Source of the DNA: DASXMT01 sp963781305
Lineage (GTDB): Bacteria; Actinomycetota; Acidimicrobiia; Acidimicrobiales; RAAP-2
Assembly: GCA_963781305.1 (NCBI GenBank)
Contig: CAWAFL010000001.1
Coordinates: 558,001 to 622,000 of the forward strand
Reading direction: 5' to 3'
Length of the DNA: 64,000 nucleotides
Shown here piece after piece: positions 17,080-24,856 of the stretch. Made by a program: the position numbers and the translations under genes. The first letter of the stretch is position 1. Every line of letters starts with the position of its first letter. The notes beneath the pieces were generated by a model, which did not search any database, was not told where the DNA came from, and saw only the letters and a list, made by a program, of their open reading frames with translations.

Positions 17080-19130
17080 CGCTCACCGGCCATCTCGAGC
17101 CCGGCGGGCTGAGGGGCGGCGATGCCATCGTCACCACCGCCACCGGTCGCTCGGGCCCGGGATCTCCATTTCGAGATCATCACGTGCCAACCGTCGTCGA
17201 GCTGAGACATGAAGCCACGAGGCTCCTTGGCCAGGCCCACGGCGCCCAGACCGAACAGGATCGTCGGCACGTTGGCGATCCAACTCACGCTGATGAGCGA
17301 GAAGGCGGCGGGAATGACCGAGAAGGCGAGGCCGGCCATCAGCGCGCCCCGGGGACCCTTGACGCCGAATGTCACCACCACCGCCACCCACACCAGTCCG
17401 ACGGCGAGGGCCACGTCGGGGATACCGAGCTGTTGCTCGTTGATACCGAGCAACACCCCTCCCAGCCCGGCAATGCCTCCGCCGATGGAGAAGATGATGG
17501 TTCGCATCAGGCGCACATTGATTCCGAGACCTTCCGCAGAGAGGGGGTTGGCTCGGATGGCCGCGTAGGTTCGGCCAAAGCGCCCTCGTTTGGCGTAGAC
17601 CACGAGCCCGGCCACCACCGCGAACACGATCGCTCCGAGCAGGACCTCGCTCCTGGCCGTGCTCAATCCGAAGAAATGGACCGACTTGAACGGAACGCCC
17701 GACGTGGGCACGAAGAACGTGAGGTTGAAGGCAAACTGCTCACAAAAGAGGGCAAAGGCCAAGGTGACGAGGGCGAAGCCGATCTGATCGAGACGGGAAC
17801 CGATTGCCCCGACGATGAACCCCACCACCATGGCCGCCAACACGCCGATCACGGCAGCCAGAATGATCGGCATGCCATGGCTACTCGCCAGCCGTCCGGC
17901 TATGAACCCACCCACTGCGGTAAACGAGGCCTGCCCGAGGCAGAGCACGCCACCTTCCCCGGTCGCCACGGTGAGGCTCAAGAAGATGACCCCGAACGCG
18001 AGCCCGGTGGCCAGAACGCCGGTCCAGTAGTCGGAGAACGCGAACATGAACACGAGGAGGATGACAACGCACGCGCCGCCCATGGCCAGGGTCGTCCACG
18101 AGGGGTACCGGAACCTTCGAGGCGGGGGGCTCTCCCCCCGGGCCCCGGCCTCAGGCCGTGCCGGGACGGCCAAGTCCTCCACTTCTGGACCTGACCGGGC
18201 AGCGGCCATTCGGGCCAGTGAGCGGCGGCGGGTCGGAGGGGCCTGCACGGCGTCCTGGCGCGCCGAGAGCGGTGAGGCTCCGGCCAGTAGGAGGATGGTC
18301 AACAAGAAGAAGGGGAGCGACGGGACCAGCCCGCCGATCACCGTGTTTCCTGCCGGGGCATAACCGGTGATGAGCGACGAGGCGACGCCCAGTCCCAACC
18401 CGGCTAGAGCGGTCATGATGAGACCACGGAAGCGGCCGAACAATGCCACGCTGAGGGCAGCCACGGTGAGCTCCGTGTACGTTCCGCTGTCGAGGGTGAT
18501 CAGTGGCGAAAGCAGGACGCCGCCGATGCCGGCCAACAGTCCGGCCAACACCCACGAGATGGCACCGACCCGGGATGTGTTGATGCCCCGACTTTGTGCC
18601 AGGACGGGCCGATCGACGACCGCACGCGTCGCCAATCCCAGCCTGGTCCGATCCACCAGCAACACGAGGCCCACGACGCACACCACCGAGCCGATCACGG
18701 CGGCGAGCTGGTTTCTGGTCGCGGTGACGAAACCCAGGTGCACGAGCAGGAGGCCGCCAGGAATGATCCCGGGAGCCTGCTGGACCTGCGCATTGGGAAT
18801 GATCACCTGCATGAGGGCGGGCAGGGCCACGGCCAGACCGATCGTGGCCACGACCTGGACGACCAGATCGGATTTTTCCATCTGCCGAAATACGGTCAGC
18901 CATAGAATGAATCCCAGCGCGGGCGATACGACCACAATGGTCAGTAGTCCCGCCGACAATAGAGACCAATTCTCGACGGCGACAAGGTGATAGTAGAGGT
19001 CGGCAATGACGTAGGCGATCGTGCCTGTGGCCAAATTGAGAACACCGGTGGCGCTGTAGGTCAGGGTGATGCTGTTGCCAAGGATTGCGTAGACCGCACC
19101 GATGACTAGGCCAGGAAATATATATTCCAT
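17076..19130 (-). CDS. Fused LivH-LivM permease
   Basis: The 684-residue membrane protein starts at ATG 19130 with GGAGAGGGGAAAG upstream. Residues 1 to about 290 are a LivH-type permease (VIGAVYAILGNSITLTY at the start, later GAISWVLAGLLAGIGGVLLS). A hydrophilic arginine-rich linker follows at about 295-345. A LivM-type permease occupies about 345-640 (LCLGQASFTAVGGF, IGSRLDQIGFALVTLAFA, FSIGGGIAGLGGVLLG). Each half has the expected series of hydrophobic helices. Usually these are two genes; here one chain would supply the whole membrane pore. It is the first gene of the operon. Confidence 0.9.
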   Translation of the reverse strand: MEYIFPGLVIGAVYAILGNSITLTYSATGVLNLATGTIAYVIADLYYHLVAVENWSLLSAGLLTIVVVSPALGFILWLTVFRQMEKSDLVVQVVATIGLAVALPALMQVIIPNAQVQQAPGIIPGGLLLVHLGFVTATRNQLAAVIGSVVCVVGLVLLVDRTRLGLATRAVVDRPVLAQSRGINTSRVGAISWVLAGLLAGIGGVLLSPLITLDSGTYTELTVAALSVALFGRFRGLIMTALAGLGLGVASSLITGYAPAGNTVIGGLVPSLPFFLLTILLLAGASPLSARQDAVQAPPTRRRSLARMAAARSGPEVEDLAVPARPEAGARGESPPPRRFRYPSWTTLAMGGACVVILLVFMFAFSDYWTGVLATGLAFGVIFLSLTVATGEGGVLCLGQASFTAVGGFIAGRLASSHGMPIILAAVIGVLAAMVVGFIVGAIGSRLDQIGFALVTLAFALFCEQFAFNLTFFVPTSGVPFKSVHFFGLSTARSEVLLGAIVFAVVAGLVVYAKRGRFGRTYAAIRANPLSAEGLGINVRLMRTIIFSIGGGIAGLGGVLLGINEQQLGIPDVALAVGLVWVAVVVTFGVKGPRGALMAGLAFSVIPAAFSLISVSWIANVPTILFGLGAVGLAKEPRGFMSQLDDGWHVMISKWRSRARATGGGGDDGIAAPQPAGLEMAGER

Positions 19131-19370
19131 CTACGTCTTTCCCCTCTCCGGGTTAGTGCGCATCTGCATGAAACGATCACCGTGCCCGGCATCGGCTCAC
19201 CACGTCAGATGCATGGTGCGATCCTCTGGTCCATGCCAGTCCCCCTGATGCGACGCGCTCCGTACGCGGCAGTGGCCATTGCTTGACTTTCGACTCCAGT
19301 CTCAGCGACGATCGATCCCAAAGAGCAGCCTAATTTCCCCCTGGCGTTCACGCTGAAGCGGTCCGACGAC

Positions 19371-19404
19371 CCCCCAGAACACGCCGAACAACCCCCAGAA
19401 CACG
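19371..19404. repeat. 13-bp direct repeat, 21-bp period
   Basis: CCCCCAGAACACG occurs at 19371-19383 and again at 19392-19404. The 21-bp spacing is two helical turns, so both copies face the same side of the DNA. They lie about 100-130 bp upstream of the EthD-like start. They could be an activator or repressor site. Confidence 0.5.
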
Positions 19405-19415
19405 GCAGTGAGCCT

Positions 19416-19429
19416 ATCGATCGTTTGGT
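19416..19429. promoter_or_regulatory. Operator-like palindrome, site 1 of 3
   Basis: ATCGATCGTTTGGT, with flanks AGCCT and GGG, is nearly the same as the sites at 23974-23987 and (inverted) 30500-30513. The shared pattern ACCNANCGNTNGGT is an imperfect palindrome, as expected for a TetR-type dimer. It lies 71 bp upstream of the EthD-like start. Confidence 0.5.
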
Positions 19430-19500
19430 GGGTTTGCAAGGGCGGGAGGCGGTAGCGTGCCCTACGTTTGAACCACCGCATTCCCACGTGTAGGAGTCTC

Positions 19501-20286
19501 ATGAAGCCATCGCTTGCATTCTTCTCATTCGCCGAGCTCACCGACCCGACCAAACATCACGAGTTCAACGAGTACCACCAATTCGATCATCGTCCGGAGA
19601 ACCTGGCTCTTCCCGGTGTCGTATTCGGCGAGCGGTGGGTCCGCTCGCCCGACTGTGCGCACAGGATTCCCACCCCCGACACTGACTTCTCCGGCGTCCA
19701 GTACATGACGATGTACTGGCTCCGTGAGCCCGTCGAAGCCAGCCGTCTGGAGTGGATGGACTTCGGAACCCAGGCCACCCACCTCGGTCGCCGGCCCGAC
19801 CTGGCCTGGGCAACGAGACCGCTCGTCGGCGCCTTCATCCCCCTCAAGGGCTACGTGAACCGGCGAGTGCTCATTTCGGAAGAGGCGCTGCCCTTCCGTC
19901 CCAATCGTGGGATTTTCGTCACCGCGACGCAGTTGAGCGACGACCTGCCGGCGGTGGAGAGGCTGGCTCGATGGTATGACCGGGTCCACATCCCGGACAT
20001 GTTGGGCTGTCGGGGCGTGGCCGGCGCGTGGACGTTCGTCAGCGAGAATGCCTACCCCGGCCGTCATGGCAACACCCCCGCCTCAGCCGGCCCCACCCTG
20101 AGGGTCCATGTGTACTTCCTGGACCAGGATCCACTGATCTTCGCCGAAGACCTGCTCCAGCACCAGAGCCAGTGGCAAGCCGCCGGACGTGTCCCGGACG
20201 AGGTCGCCGCCGAGACGCCCATCTTCCAATCGCTTCTCCGCACCATCGTCCCGTGGGAGTGGGACTGGTTCGACGGGCAAGCGTAG
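19501..20286 (+). CDS. EthD-like / dimeric alpha-beta barrel protein
   Basis: The ATG at 19501 has TAGGAG 4 bases upstream, and the protein is 261 residues. The pattern suggests two ferredoxin-like halves: an N-terminal half with FNEYHQFDHRPENLALPGV and a C-terminal half with WYDRVHIPDMLGCRGVAGAW. Both contain the acidic/His entry and proline seen in EthD and related dimeric alpha-beta barrel proteins. It is cytoplasmic, with no signal peptide. EthD proteins accompany monooxygenase systems; their exact chemistry is unclear. It sits between the importer operon and its likely binding-protein gene. Assignment by fold pattern only. Confidence 0.6.
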   Translation: MKPSLAFFSFAELTDPTKHHEFNEYHQFDHRPENLALPGVVFGERWVRSPDCAHRIPTPDTDFSGVQYMTMYWLREPVEASRLEWMDFGTQATHLGRRPDLAWATRPLVGAFIPLKGYVNRRVLISEEALPFRPNRGIFVTATQLSDDLPAVERLARWYDRVHIPDMLGCRGVAGAWTFVSENAYPGRHGNTPASAGPTLRVHVYFLDQDPLIFAEDLLQHQSQWQAAGRVPDEVAAETPIFQSLLRTIVPWEWDWFDGQA

Positions 20287-20308
20287 GCCACCCCGTCTAC
20301 CGGCCGGA

Positions 20309-20353
20309 TCCCACAACGGATCTGGGTCCAACGGATCTGGGTCCGTTGTGGGA
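20309..20353. terminator. 12-bp perfect hairpin between convergent genes
   Basis: TCCCACAACGGA (20309-20320) pairs perfectly with TCCGTTGTGGGA (20342-20353). The 21-nt loop holds one and a half copies of an ACGGATCTGGGTCC repeat. It lies 23 bp after the EthD-like stop. There is no clear T-run. It is a probable terminator for the rightward gene. Confidence 0.55.
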
Positions 20354-20383
20354 TGGGCTCGGCTCAGGTGCGCCGGCACAGCA

Positions 20384-20418
20384 TCACCCGGTGCCGTGTC
20401 GTGCACGGCACCGGGTGA
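20384..20418. terminator. 15-bp perfect hairpin, terminator for the binding-protein gene
   Basis: TCACCCGGTGCCGTG (20384-20398) pairs perfectly with CACGGCACCGGGTGA (20404-20418), with a 5-nt loop. It lies 8 bp beyond the stop of the leftward binding-protein gene. It is a very stable GC-rich stem without a long U-tract, typical of high-GC actinomycete terminators. It may serve both convergent genes. Confidence 0.7.
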
Positions 20419-20425
20419 GTCGTGC

Positions 20426-21691
20426 TCAGGGCAGCGGCGCCGCGCAGTAGAACGGGCTCGACTTCGTGCCACTGATCTGCACCCACTTGCCATTTTGCAC
20501 CTGCACGAAGGCGAAGCACGAGGGAGCGGCGGTGTGGAAGAGCGGGAAGCTCACCGGGGCCAATACCCCGTCACCCGTGTAGTTCTTCAGGGTGTTCGTC
20601 GACTTGGTGAGCGACGCCCGTGTGACCGGCTGTGTGCCCAGCGCCTCGACTCCACCAGCCAGCAGACTGGCCGAGGCCCATCCGACAAGGGCCTGGAAGT
20701 TGTACTCGTCGCCCGGGGACGTCTTGTGCATCGCAGCGAGGTAGTTGGTCATGCCCGGCGTCTTCACCGTGAACGGCGTGGTGAAGAAGAAGAACGTGTA
20801 GTTGTTCAGGGCCGGCCCGTACTGCTCCGGCAGGTTCTGTTCGTAGTCGGAACCGTTGGACACCCAGATATGGCCAGCACCCACCTGGGCCAGGTCTGCT
20901 TGGAACTGTGCCTCCGTTCCCCCGGCCGCAGAGTCGACCACCGTCGCCCCCGAGTTCTTCACCGCTTGGGCCACGGCGAGCAGCGATGCCGTATTGGTCG
21001 GGTCCACGTTGAAGTTGGTGTAGACGACCTTGCCACCGGCCTTGGCGATGAGCGGTACCGAGGTCTTGATCCCGGCGGAGTCAGCCGGGCTGGGGTCGGA
21101 AAGGAGCGCGAACTTGGTCTTGCCCTTCTTCACCAGGAACTTGACCGAGGCAGTCGACTTCCCGTCGATCGGATTACCCGTGTAGGAGAAGAAGTTCGTC
21201 TTGTCGGCGCCGAAGAAGCCCGGGGTGATCCCGAAGGCGTACACGGGAATGCCAACCGACTGCAGGTACGGTGCCGCGCTGTCGAACAGCGGGTCGGAGT
21301 CGATGAGCGCCACCGCCCCGTTCTGTACGGCGAGATGGGCATTGGCCACGACCTGGCTCGGGCTGCTGGCGTTGTTGTAGATCTTCAGCGAGACCTTGTG
21401 CCCATTCAGACCACCGTGACTGTTGACCCAGCTGGCCCAGGCCTGTACGCCCGGCACCAACGGACCGAACTGTGCGCCGAACTCGCCGGTGCTCTCGTTC
21501 AGCACACCGATGTTGAGCGTTGCCGGTGCCGCCACCGCCGCAGGAGTCGTGACCGCCACGCCAATGACCGACGCCAAAAGAGCCGAAACCGCCATGCCTA
21601 TCCGGAGGACTGCGGTCCGGTGTCGGACCCTCAAGTCCGGCCTTCCCCGCCTGCCACGCCACCACCCGTGCTTGCCTTCGTTCCCATTCAT
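20426..21691 (-). CDS. ABC importer substrate-binding protein, LivJ-like (periplasmic-binding fold type I)
   Basis: This 421-residue protein starts at ATG 21691 behind GGGGGG. A basic N-terminus (about 30 residues) and a hydrophobic core ending in AVAAPATLNIG make a Sec signal peptide without a lipobox Cys. The mature part is the Peripla_BP_6 type: NIGVLNESTGEF, GGLNGHKVSLKIYNN, DSDPLFDSAAPYLQ, and QVGAGHIWVSNGSD. It is presumably the ligand receptor of the Liv-type importer about 1.3 kb away, although it is transcribed separately. Lack of a lipid anchor is unusual for a Gram-positive-type envelope. Ligand unknown. Confidence 0.87.
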   Translation of the reverse strand: MNGNEGKHGWWRGRRGRPDLRVRHRTAVLRIGMAVSALLASVIGVAVTTPAAVAAPATLNIGVLNESTGEFGAQFGPLVPGVQAWASWVNSHGGLNGHKVSLKIYNNASSPSQVVANAHLAVQNGAVALIDSDPLFDSAAPYLQSVGIPVYAFGITPGFFGADKTNFFSYTGNPIDGKSTASVKFLVKKGKTKFALLSDPSPADSAGIKTSVPLIAKAGGKVVYTNFNVDPTNTASLLAVAQAVKNSGATVVDSAAGGTEAQFQADLAQVGAGHIWVSNGSDYEQNLPEQYGPALNNYTFFFFTTPFTVKTPGMTNYLAAMHKTSPGDEYNFQALVGWASASLLAGGVEALGTQPVTRASLTKSTNTLKNYTGDGVLAPVSFPLFHTAAPSCFAFVQVQNGKWVQISGTKSSPFYCAAPLP

Positions 21692-21733
21692 CGAGCCCCC
21701 CTAATTGAGATGGATTGATCTTATTACAGTTGT

Positions 21734-21768
21734 ATATCAGCAATACGACAATTGTGTGTCAATGTCAA
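21734..21768 (-). promoter_or_regulatory. Probable sigma-70 promoter of the binding-protein gene
   Basis: On the minus strand two TTGACA hexamers follow each other (plus positions 21763-21768 and 21757-21762). From the second, 17 bases separate it from TGATAT (21734-21739). The stretch is markedly AT-rich compared with its surroundings and sits 40-80 bp upstream of ATG 21691. Confidence 0.5.
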
Positions 21769-21844
21769 CCTTTTTCATTGTCTGCCGGTCAATTACCCCC
21801 TCTATGAACGTGAATGGTTGGCTGAATGGGTCCGAACGGGCGCT

Positions 21845-23089
21845 TCATGGCAACGGATTGGGCGGGACCGGGTGCCGGAAGAGCTTCACCGCGTTCTCCC
21901 AGCACATCTTGCGCTGTTCCTCGACGGGCACGCCGGCCAAGTGCTTGCGCAAGAGGGCCTGGGTGTTGGGCCACGTCGAGTCCGAGTGCGGGTAGTCCGA
22001 CTCGACCAAGATGTTGTCCACGCCGATGATGTCTTTGGTCAGGAACCCCGACGGGTCGTCGAGGGCGCAGAACCAGAAGTTCCTTCGGAACACGTCCGAG
22101 GTGACCTGGAGTTCGAGGTCGTCCACCCCCAGCTCGTCTTGGCGGATGTTCAGGTGGTCCACCCGGTCGATCACCGCTCCCACCCAGCCGATGCCCCCTT
22201 CGGACATGCAGATCTTGATGGTCGGGAACCGGTTGGCGATCCCCGAGTAGAGCCAGTCCACCGAGTAGGTGAACGAGGAGGCGGCGAAGAGGGCGCCGAT
22301 GACCCCGGTGGGGGCGTCGTCGGAGGTGGTGACGGTCTCGCCAGCCGAACCCACGTGGAGGGAGATGACCGTCTCGGTCTCGGCACAGGCGGCAAAGAAC
22401 GGCTCCCAGTAGCCGCTGTGGATGGTGGGGAGGCCGAGCTTGTGGGGCGCCTCGGAGAAGCTCACGGCCTTGAACCCGCGCTCGGCGTTGCGCCGGATCT
22501 CCTCTGCTGCGATCACCGGGTCCCGCAACCAGGCGATCTGCTGGGGGATGAACCGATCGGGGTCGGTCCCACACCAGGACTCGAGATGCCAGTCGTTGTA
22601 GGCCCGCATGGCGGCAAAGGCCAGCTCCTCGTCCTTCGGCCACAGAGTCAGGCGCTGGCCCACGAACCCGGGCAGGAACGACGGGAAACAGAGGGAGGCC
22701 CACACGCCGTTGAGGTCCATGTCGACCAGCCGGGACTTGGCGTCCCACGCCCCTTTGCGCATGTGGTCGAAGCGCGAGGGTTCAAAGGTGTGCTCGGCTC
22801 GGGGACGACCGGCGACCGCGTTGAAGCCGACGTTGGGAAGGAGCTGGTCGAGCCACAGCCAGGCCTGTCCCCCGTTCTCGGTGTCGACCACCCGGGGAGC
22901 CTCGTCAGCGAACTTGGCCGCGAACCTTCCCTCGAAGATGTCGGGGGGCTCGACGACATGGTCGTCGACCGAGACGATCGTGGCCCACAGCTCGGGGGGC
23001 TCGGGATCGGGAAGGAAGGTGACCGTGCCGGGACCTTGTCGTCCGAAGTCCCCGGTGCGCTTTTGCAGATCTTCAACCGAAATCCCCAT
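21845..23089 (-). CDS. Amidohydrolase_2 family metal-dependent hydrolase, copy 1
   Basis: A TIM-barrel amidohydrolase of 414 residues starting at ATG 23089 behind a perfect AAAGGAGG. The entry motif is VDDHVVEPPD, a DxHxxEP variant of the HxH metal site, and the C-terminal metal/acid motif is ESDYPHSDS. A His in VISLHVGS is a likely third ligand. The family includes decarboxylases such as ACMSD and hydrolases acting on CoA-derived intermediates; this subgroup has no assigned reaction. It follows the class II aldolase gene by 48 bp. Its stop lies exactly at the edge of a duplicated block whose other copy is at 39767-41056; the proteins differ at one shared position (Lys/Asn in AVKLF). Confidence 0.88.
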   Translation of the reverse strand: MGISVEDLQKRTGDFGRQGPGTVTFLPDPEPPELWATIVSVDDHVVEPPDIFEGRFAAKFADEAPRVVDTENGGQAWLWLDQLLPNVGFNAVAGRPRAEHTFEPSRFDHMRKGAWDAKSRLVDMDLNGVWASLCFPSFLPGFVGQRLTLWPKDEELAFAAMRAYNDWHLESWCGTDPDRFIPQQIAWLRDPVIAAEEIRRNAERGFKAVSFSEAPHKLGLPTIHSGYWEPFFAACAETETVISLHVGSAGETVTTSDDAPTGVIGALFAASSFTYSVDWLYSGIANRFPTIKICMSEGGIGWVGAVIDRVDHLNIRQDELGVDDLELQVTSDVFRRNFWFCALDDPSGFLTKDIIGVDNILVESDYPHSDSTWPNTQALLRKHLAGVPVEEQRKMCWENAVKLFRHPVPPNPLP

Positions 23090-23170
23090 GGGGGGCCTCC
23101 TTTGGGTATTGCCAATGGTGCGAGAGGTGCGACCGGATCAATCGAGCACCTCGGGCTCGGTGCGCAACAG
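21849..23170. repeat. 1,322-bp duplicated segment, copy 1 (donor)
   Basis: Bases 21849-23170 match 39816-41137 at a constant offset of 17,967, in the same orientation. I find three differences (21884, 22646, 23103). The block covers almost all of the amidohydrolase gene, the 48-bp gap upstream, and the last 11 codons of the aldolase gene. Because only here is the aldolase complete, this copy is the likely source. Confidence 0.9.
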
Positions 23171-23932
23171 TTGACGCACGGCGCCGTCCCAGAACACCGG
23201 GGGGCACCCGACCTTGAGACCGGCTTTGAGGGCGGCCCGGGCCGAGGGGGCAATGGGGCGGGGCTTGATCCCGGTGACCAGTGAGTCGTACATGAACTGG
23301 CACATGCGCTCGAAGGTCACCGCCTGGTAACAGGCCTGGCCGATGCTCTCGCCGGTGACGATGGCCCCGTGATTGGCCAACACCACGCCGGTGGCTGTGC
23401 CCACCTTGTTGGCCAGGTGCTCCCCGGCCGAGGAGCTGTCGACCAGCCCGGCGTACTCGTCGACAAAGGCGATGTCGCCGTCGAAGATGGACGAGTTCTG
23501 GTGGATGATCTCCGGGGTCACGCCCAGGCCGCCGAGCAGGGTGGCGTAGTAGGGGTGGCCGTGGACGACCACCTTGGCGTCGGGGCGGGCACGATGGAGT
23601 TCGGTGTGGATGAACACGGCGGCGGTGACGTCCCACTGGCCCGCCACGTGCTCGCCGCTCTCGGCCACCAGGGCGATGTCCGAGGCCGTCGTCTCCTCCC
23701 ACCAGATGCCCCACGGGTTGCACCACAGGTTGGTCGATCCGTCTTGGACCCAGGTGATGTGGCCCGACAGGTTCTCCTGCCAGCCGGCGTGGGCCAGGAT
23801 CCGCAGGGCGCAGGCCAGCTCCTGTTGGACGCTGAGCTCCCGGCCGATCCCCTTCACCGGTCGGCGCATCCCGGTCCCCGGGCGTTCTTGCGTTTTTGTC
23901 CCCGAGTGAGTCTCTGTTGGCGTACTAACCAT
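23138..23932 (-). CDS. Class II aldolase/adducin family protein
   Basis: The 264-residue protein starts at ATG 23932 with GGAGGAGG upstream. Zinc ligands are seen in VVHGHPYYATLL (His-x-His) and ANHGAIVTG (His). The substrate-binding ENLSGHITW segment and the NPWGIWWEE region match the family. Members cleave or epimerise phosphorylated sugars, or act as decarboxylases or hydratases. In actinomycete catabolic clusters many have no known substrate. It is followed 48 bp downstream by the amidohydrolase, so these two form a transcription unit. An operator-like site lies 42 bp upstream. Its last 11 codons also occur, as a relic, at 41105-41137. Confidence 0.88.
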   Translation of the reverse strand: MVSTPTETHSGTKTQERPGTGMRRPVKGIGRELSVQQELACALRILAHAGWQENLSGHITWVQDGSTNLWCNPWGIWWEETTASDIALVAESGEHVAGQWDVTAAVFIHTELHRARPDAKVVVHGHPYYATLLGGLGVTPEIIHQNSSIFDGDIAFVDEYAGLVDSSSAGEHLANKVGTATGVVLANHGAIVTGESIGQACYQAVTFERMCQFMYDSLVTGIKPRPIAPSARAALKAGLKVGCPPVFWDGAVRQLLRTEPEVLD

Positions 23933-23973
23933 GCATGCCTCCTCCCCCGCTCCGTAGAGCTCAGCTATAGCCT

Positions 23974-23987
23974 ACCGATCGTTTGGT
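23974..23987. promoter_or_regulatory. Operator-like palindrome, site 2 of 3
   Basis: ACCGATCGTTTGGT with the wider context AGCCTA before and GG after. It differs from the 19416 site by one base over 18 positions. It lies 41 bp upstream of the aldolase start, a position suited to repressor control of the aldolase-amidohydrolase pair. Confidence 0.5.
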
Positions 23988-24116
23988 GGAGGAGCAAGAG
24001 AGGTCGCGGAATCCGGTCGCGTCCGGCCGGAAATGGCCGGTCCCATCGAATCGTGGCCAGCACGTCGGGCGCCACGACTGTGCCTGACCCGAGCGGACCC
24101 GGGATCGCAGCCGGCC

Positions 24117-24689
24117 TTAATACCCGCTGTTCGGTGAACGGCCGAATACTTCTCTGATCATGGGCATGAACGTCTCGAGGGGAAGGCTCTGGTAACCAGG
24201 ATCGAAGGAGCGCTGGTCCCACTGGGCACAAAAGTGCACGGTCGCATCGAAGTGCGGCGAGTCCCGATACTGATCGCGAGCGTTGCGGTCTCGGCCCATC
24301 TTGTGGAAGTAGTGGTATCCCTGGAACAACCCGTGATGCCGCACGATGAAGGCTGCCTCTTCGTCCAGGTAGGGCTGAAGGACTGCGGCGGCGAACTCGC
24401 TGTGGTTGGCGGGCGCCAGACCCTCTCCGATGTCGTGGAGGACCCCGGCCACGACGAGATCGGCTCGGGCCCCGTCGCGATAGGCCCGACTGGCGGTTTG
24501 CAGGGAGTGCTCGTAGCGATCGACCTGATACCCGAGCTGATCGCCCTTCAGCCCCTCCAACAGCCCGAGCACATTGTCCAACAACTGGCTCTGCAAGATG
24601 ACGCCGGCCTGCCCCATGATCAGCGCGATCTCTTCGTCGGTGGCCTCGTCCATCGACGTGAAGCCCACGGTACGCAACGTCCCGGTCAT
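24117..24689 (-). CDS. HD-domain protein
   Basis: The start is ATG 24689 (GGGGGTGG upstream), giving 190 residues. The metal-binding HD pattern is present: His in RYEHSLQTA, the HD pair in GVLHDIGEG, then NHSEF and RHHGLF downstream. HD proteins are metal-dependent phosphohydrolases or, in the related inositol-oxygenase/PhnZ group, mixed-valent di-iron oxygenases. The motif order (H, HD, H, H) is compatible with either. No partner is obvious; its upstream neighbour is an alcohol dehydrogenase on the same strand 167 bp away. Function not assigned. Confidence 0.75.
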   Translation of the reverse strand: MTGTLRTVGFTSMDEATDEEIALIMGQAGVILQSQLLDNVLGLLEGLKGDQLGYQVDRYEHSLQTASRAYRDGARADLVVAGVLHDIGEGLAPANHSEFAAAVLQPYLDEEAAFIVRHHGLFQGYHYFHKMGRDRNARDQYRDSPHFDATVHFCAQWDQRSFDPGYQSLPLETFMPMIREVFGRSPNSGY

Positions 24690-24856
24690 GTGACCACCCC
24701 CAGCTCGTTCTCGTCGCATCGGCGACGGATGTTCGGCGCGGGCCCTGTGGAAGGACGCTCGAGCCCGAATGCTGGATCACACTCGACCGGTCACCTCTCG
24801 AAGAGCACCTGTGGCGAGACTATCGACCCCCGTCGACCTCCACAAGAGGTGGCCGA

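Larger units (their letters stand above)
19131..19500. other. 370-bp divergent intergenic region
   Basis: It separates the importer operon (leftward) from the EthD-like gene (rightward). It holds a 13-bp direct repeat and an operator-like palindrome, listed separately. I see no convincing gene here. A leftward 83-codon frame across it is low quality and runs into the EthD-like gene. Confidence 0.6.

Noticed and set aside
19302..19553. 83-codon leftward frame with a hydrophobic FWGLFGVFWGVVG stretch
   Set aside because: The apparent membrane segment is produced by the 13-bp direct repeat, the frame runs into the EthD-like gene, and no good ribosome binding site was found.
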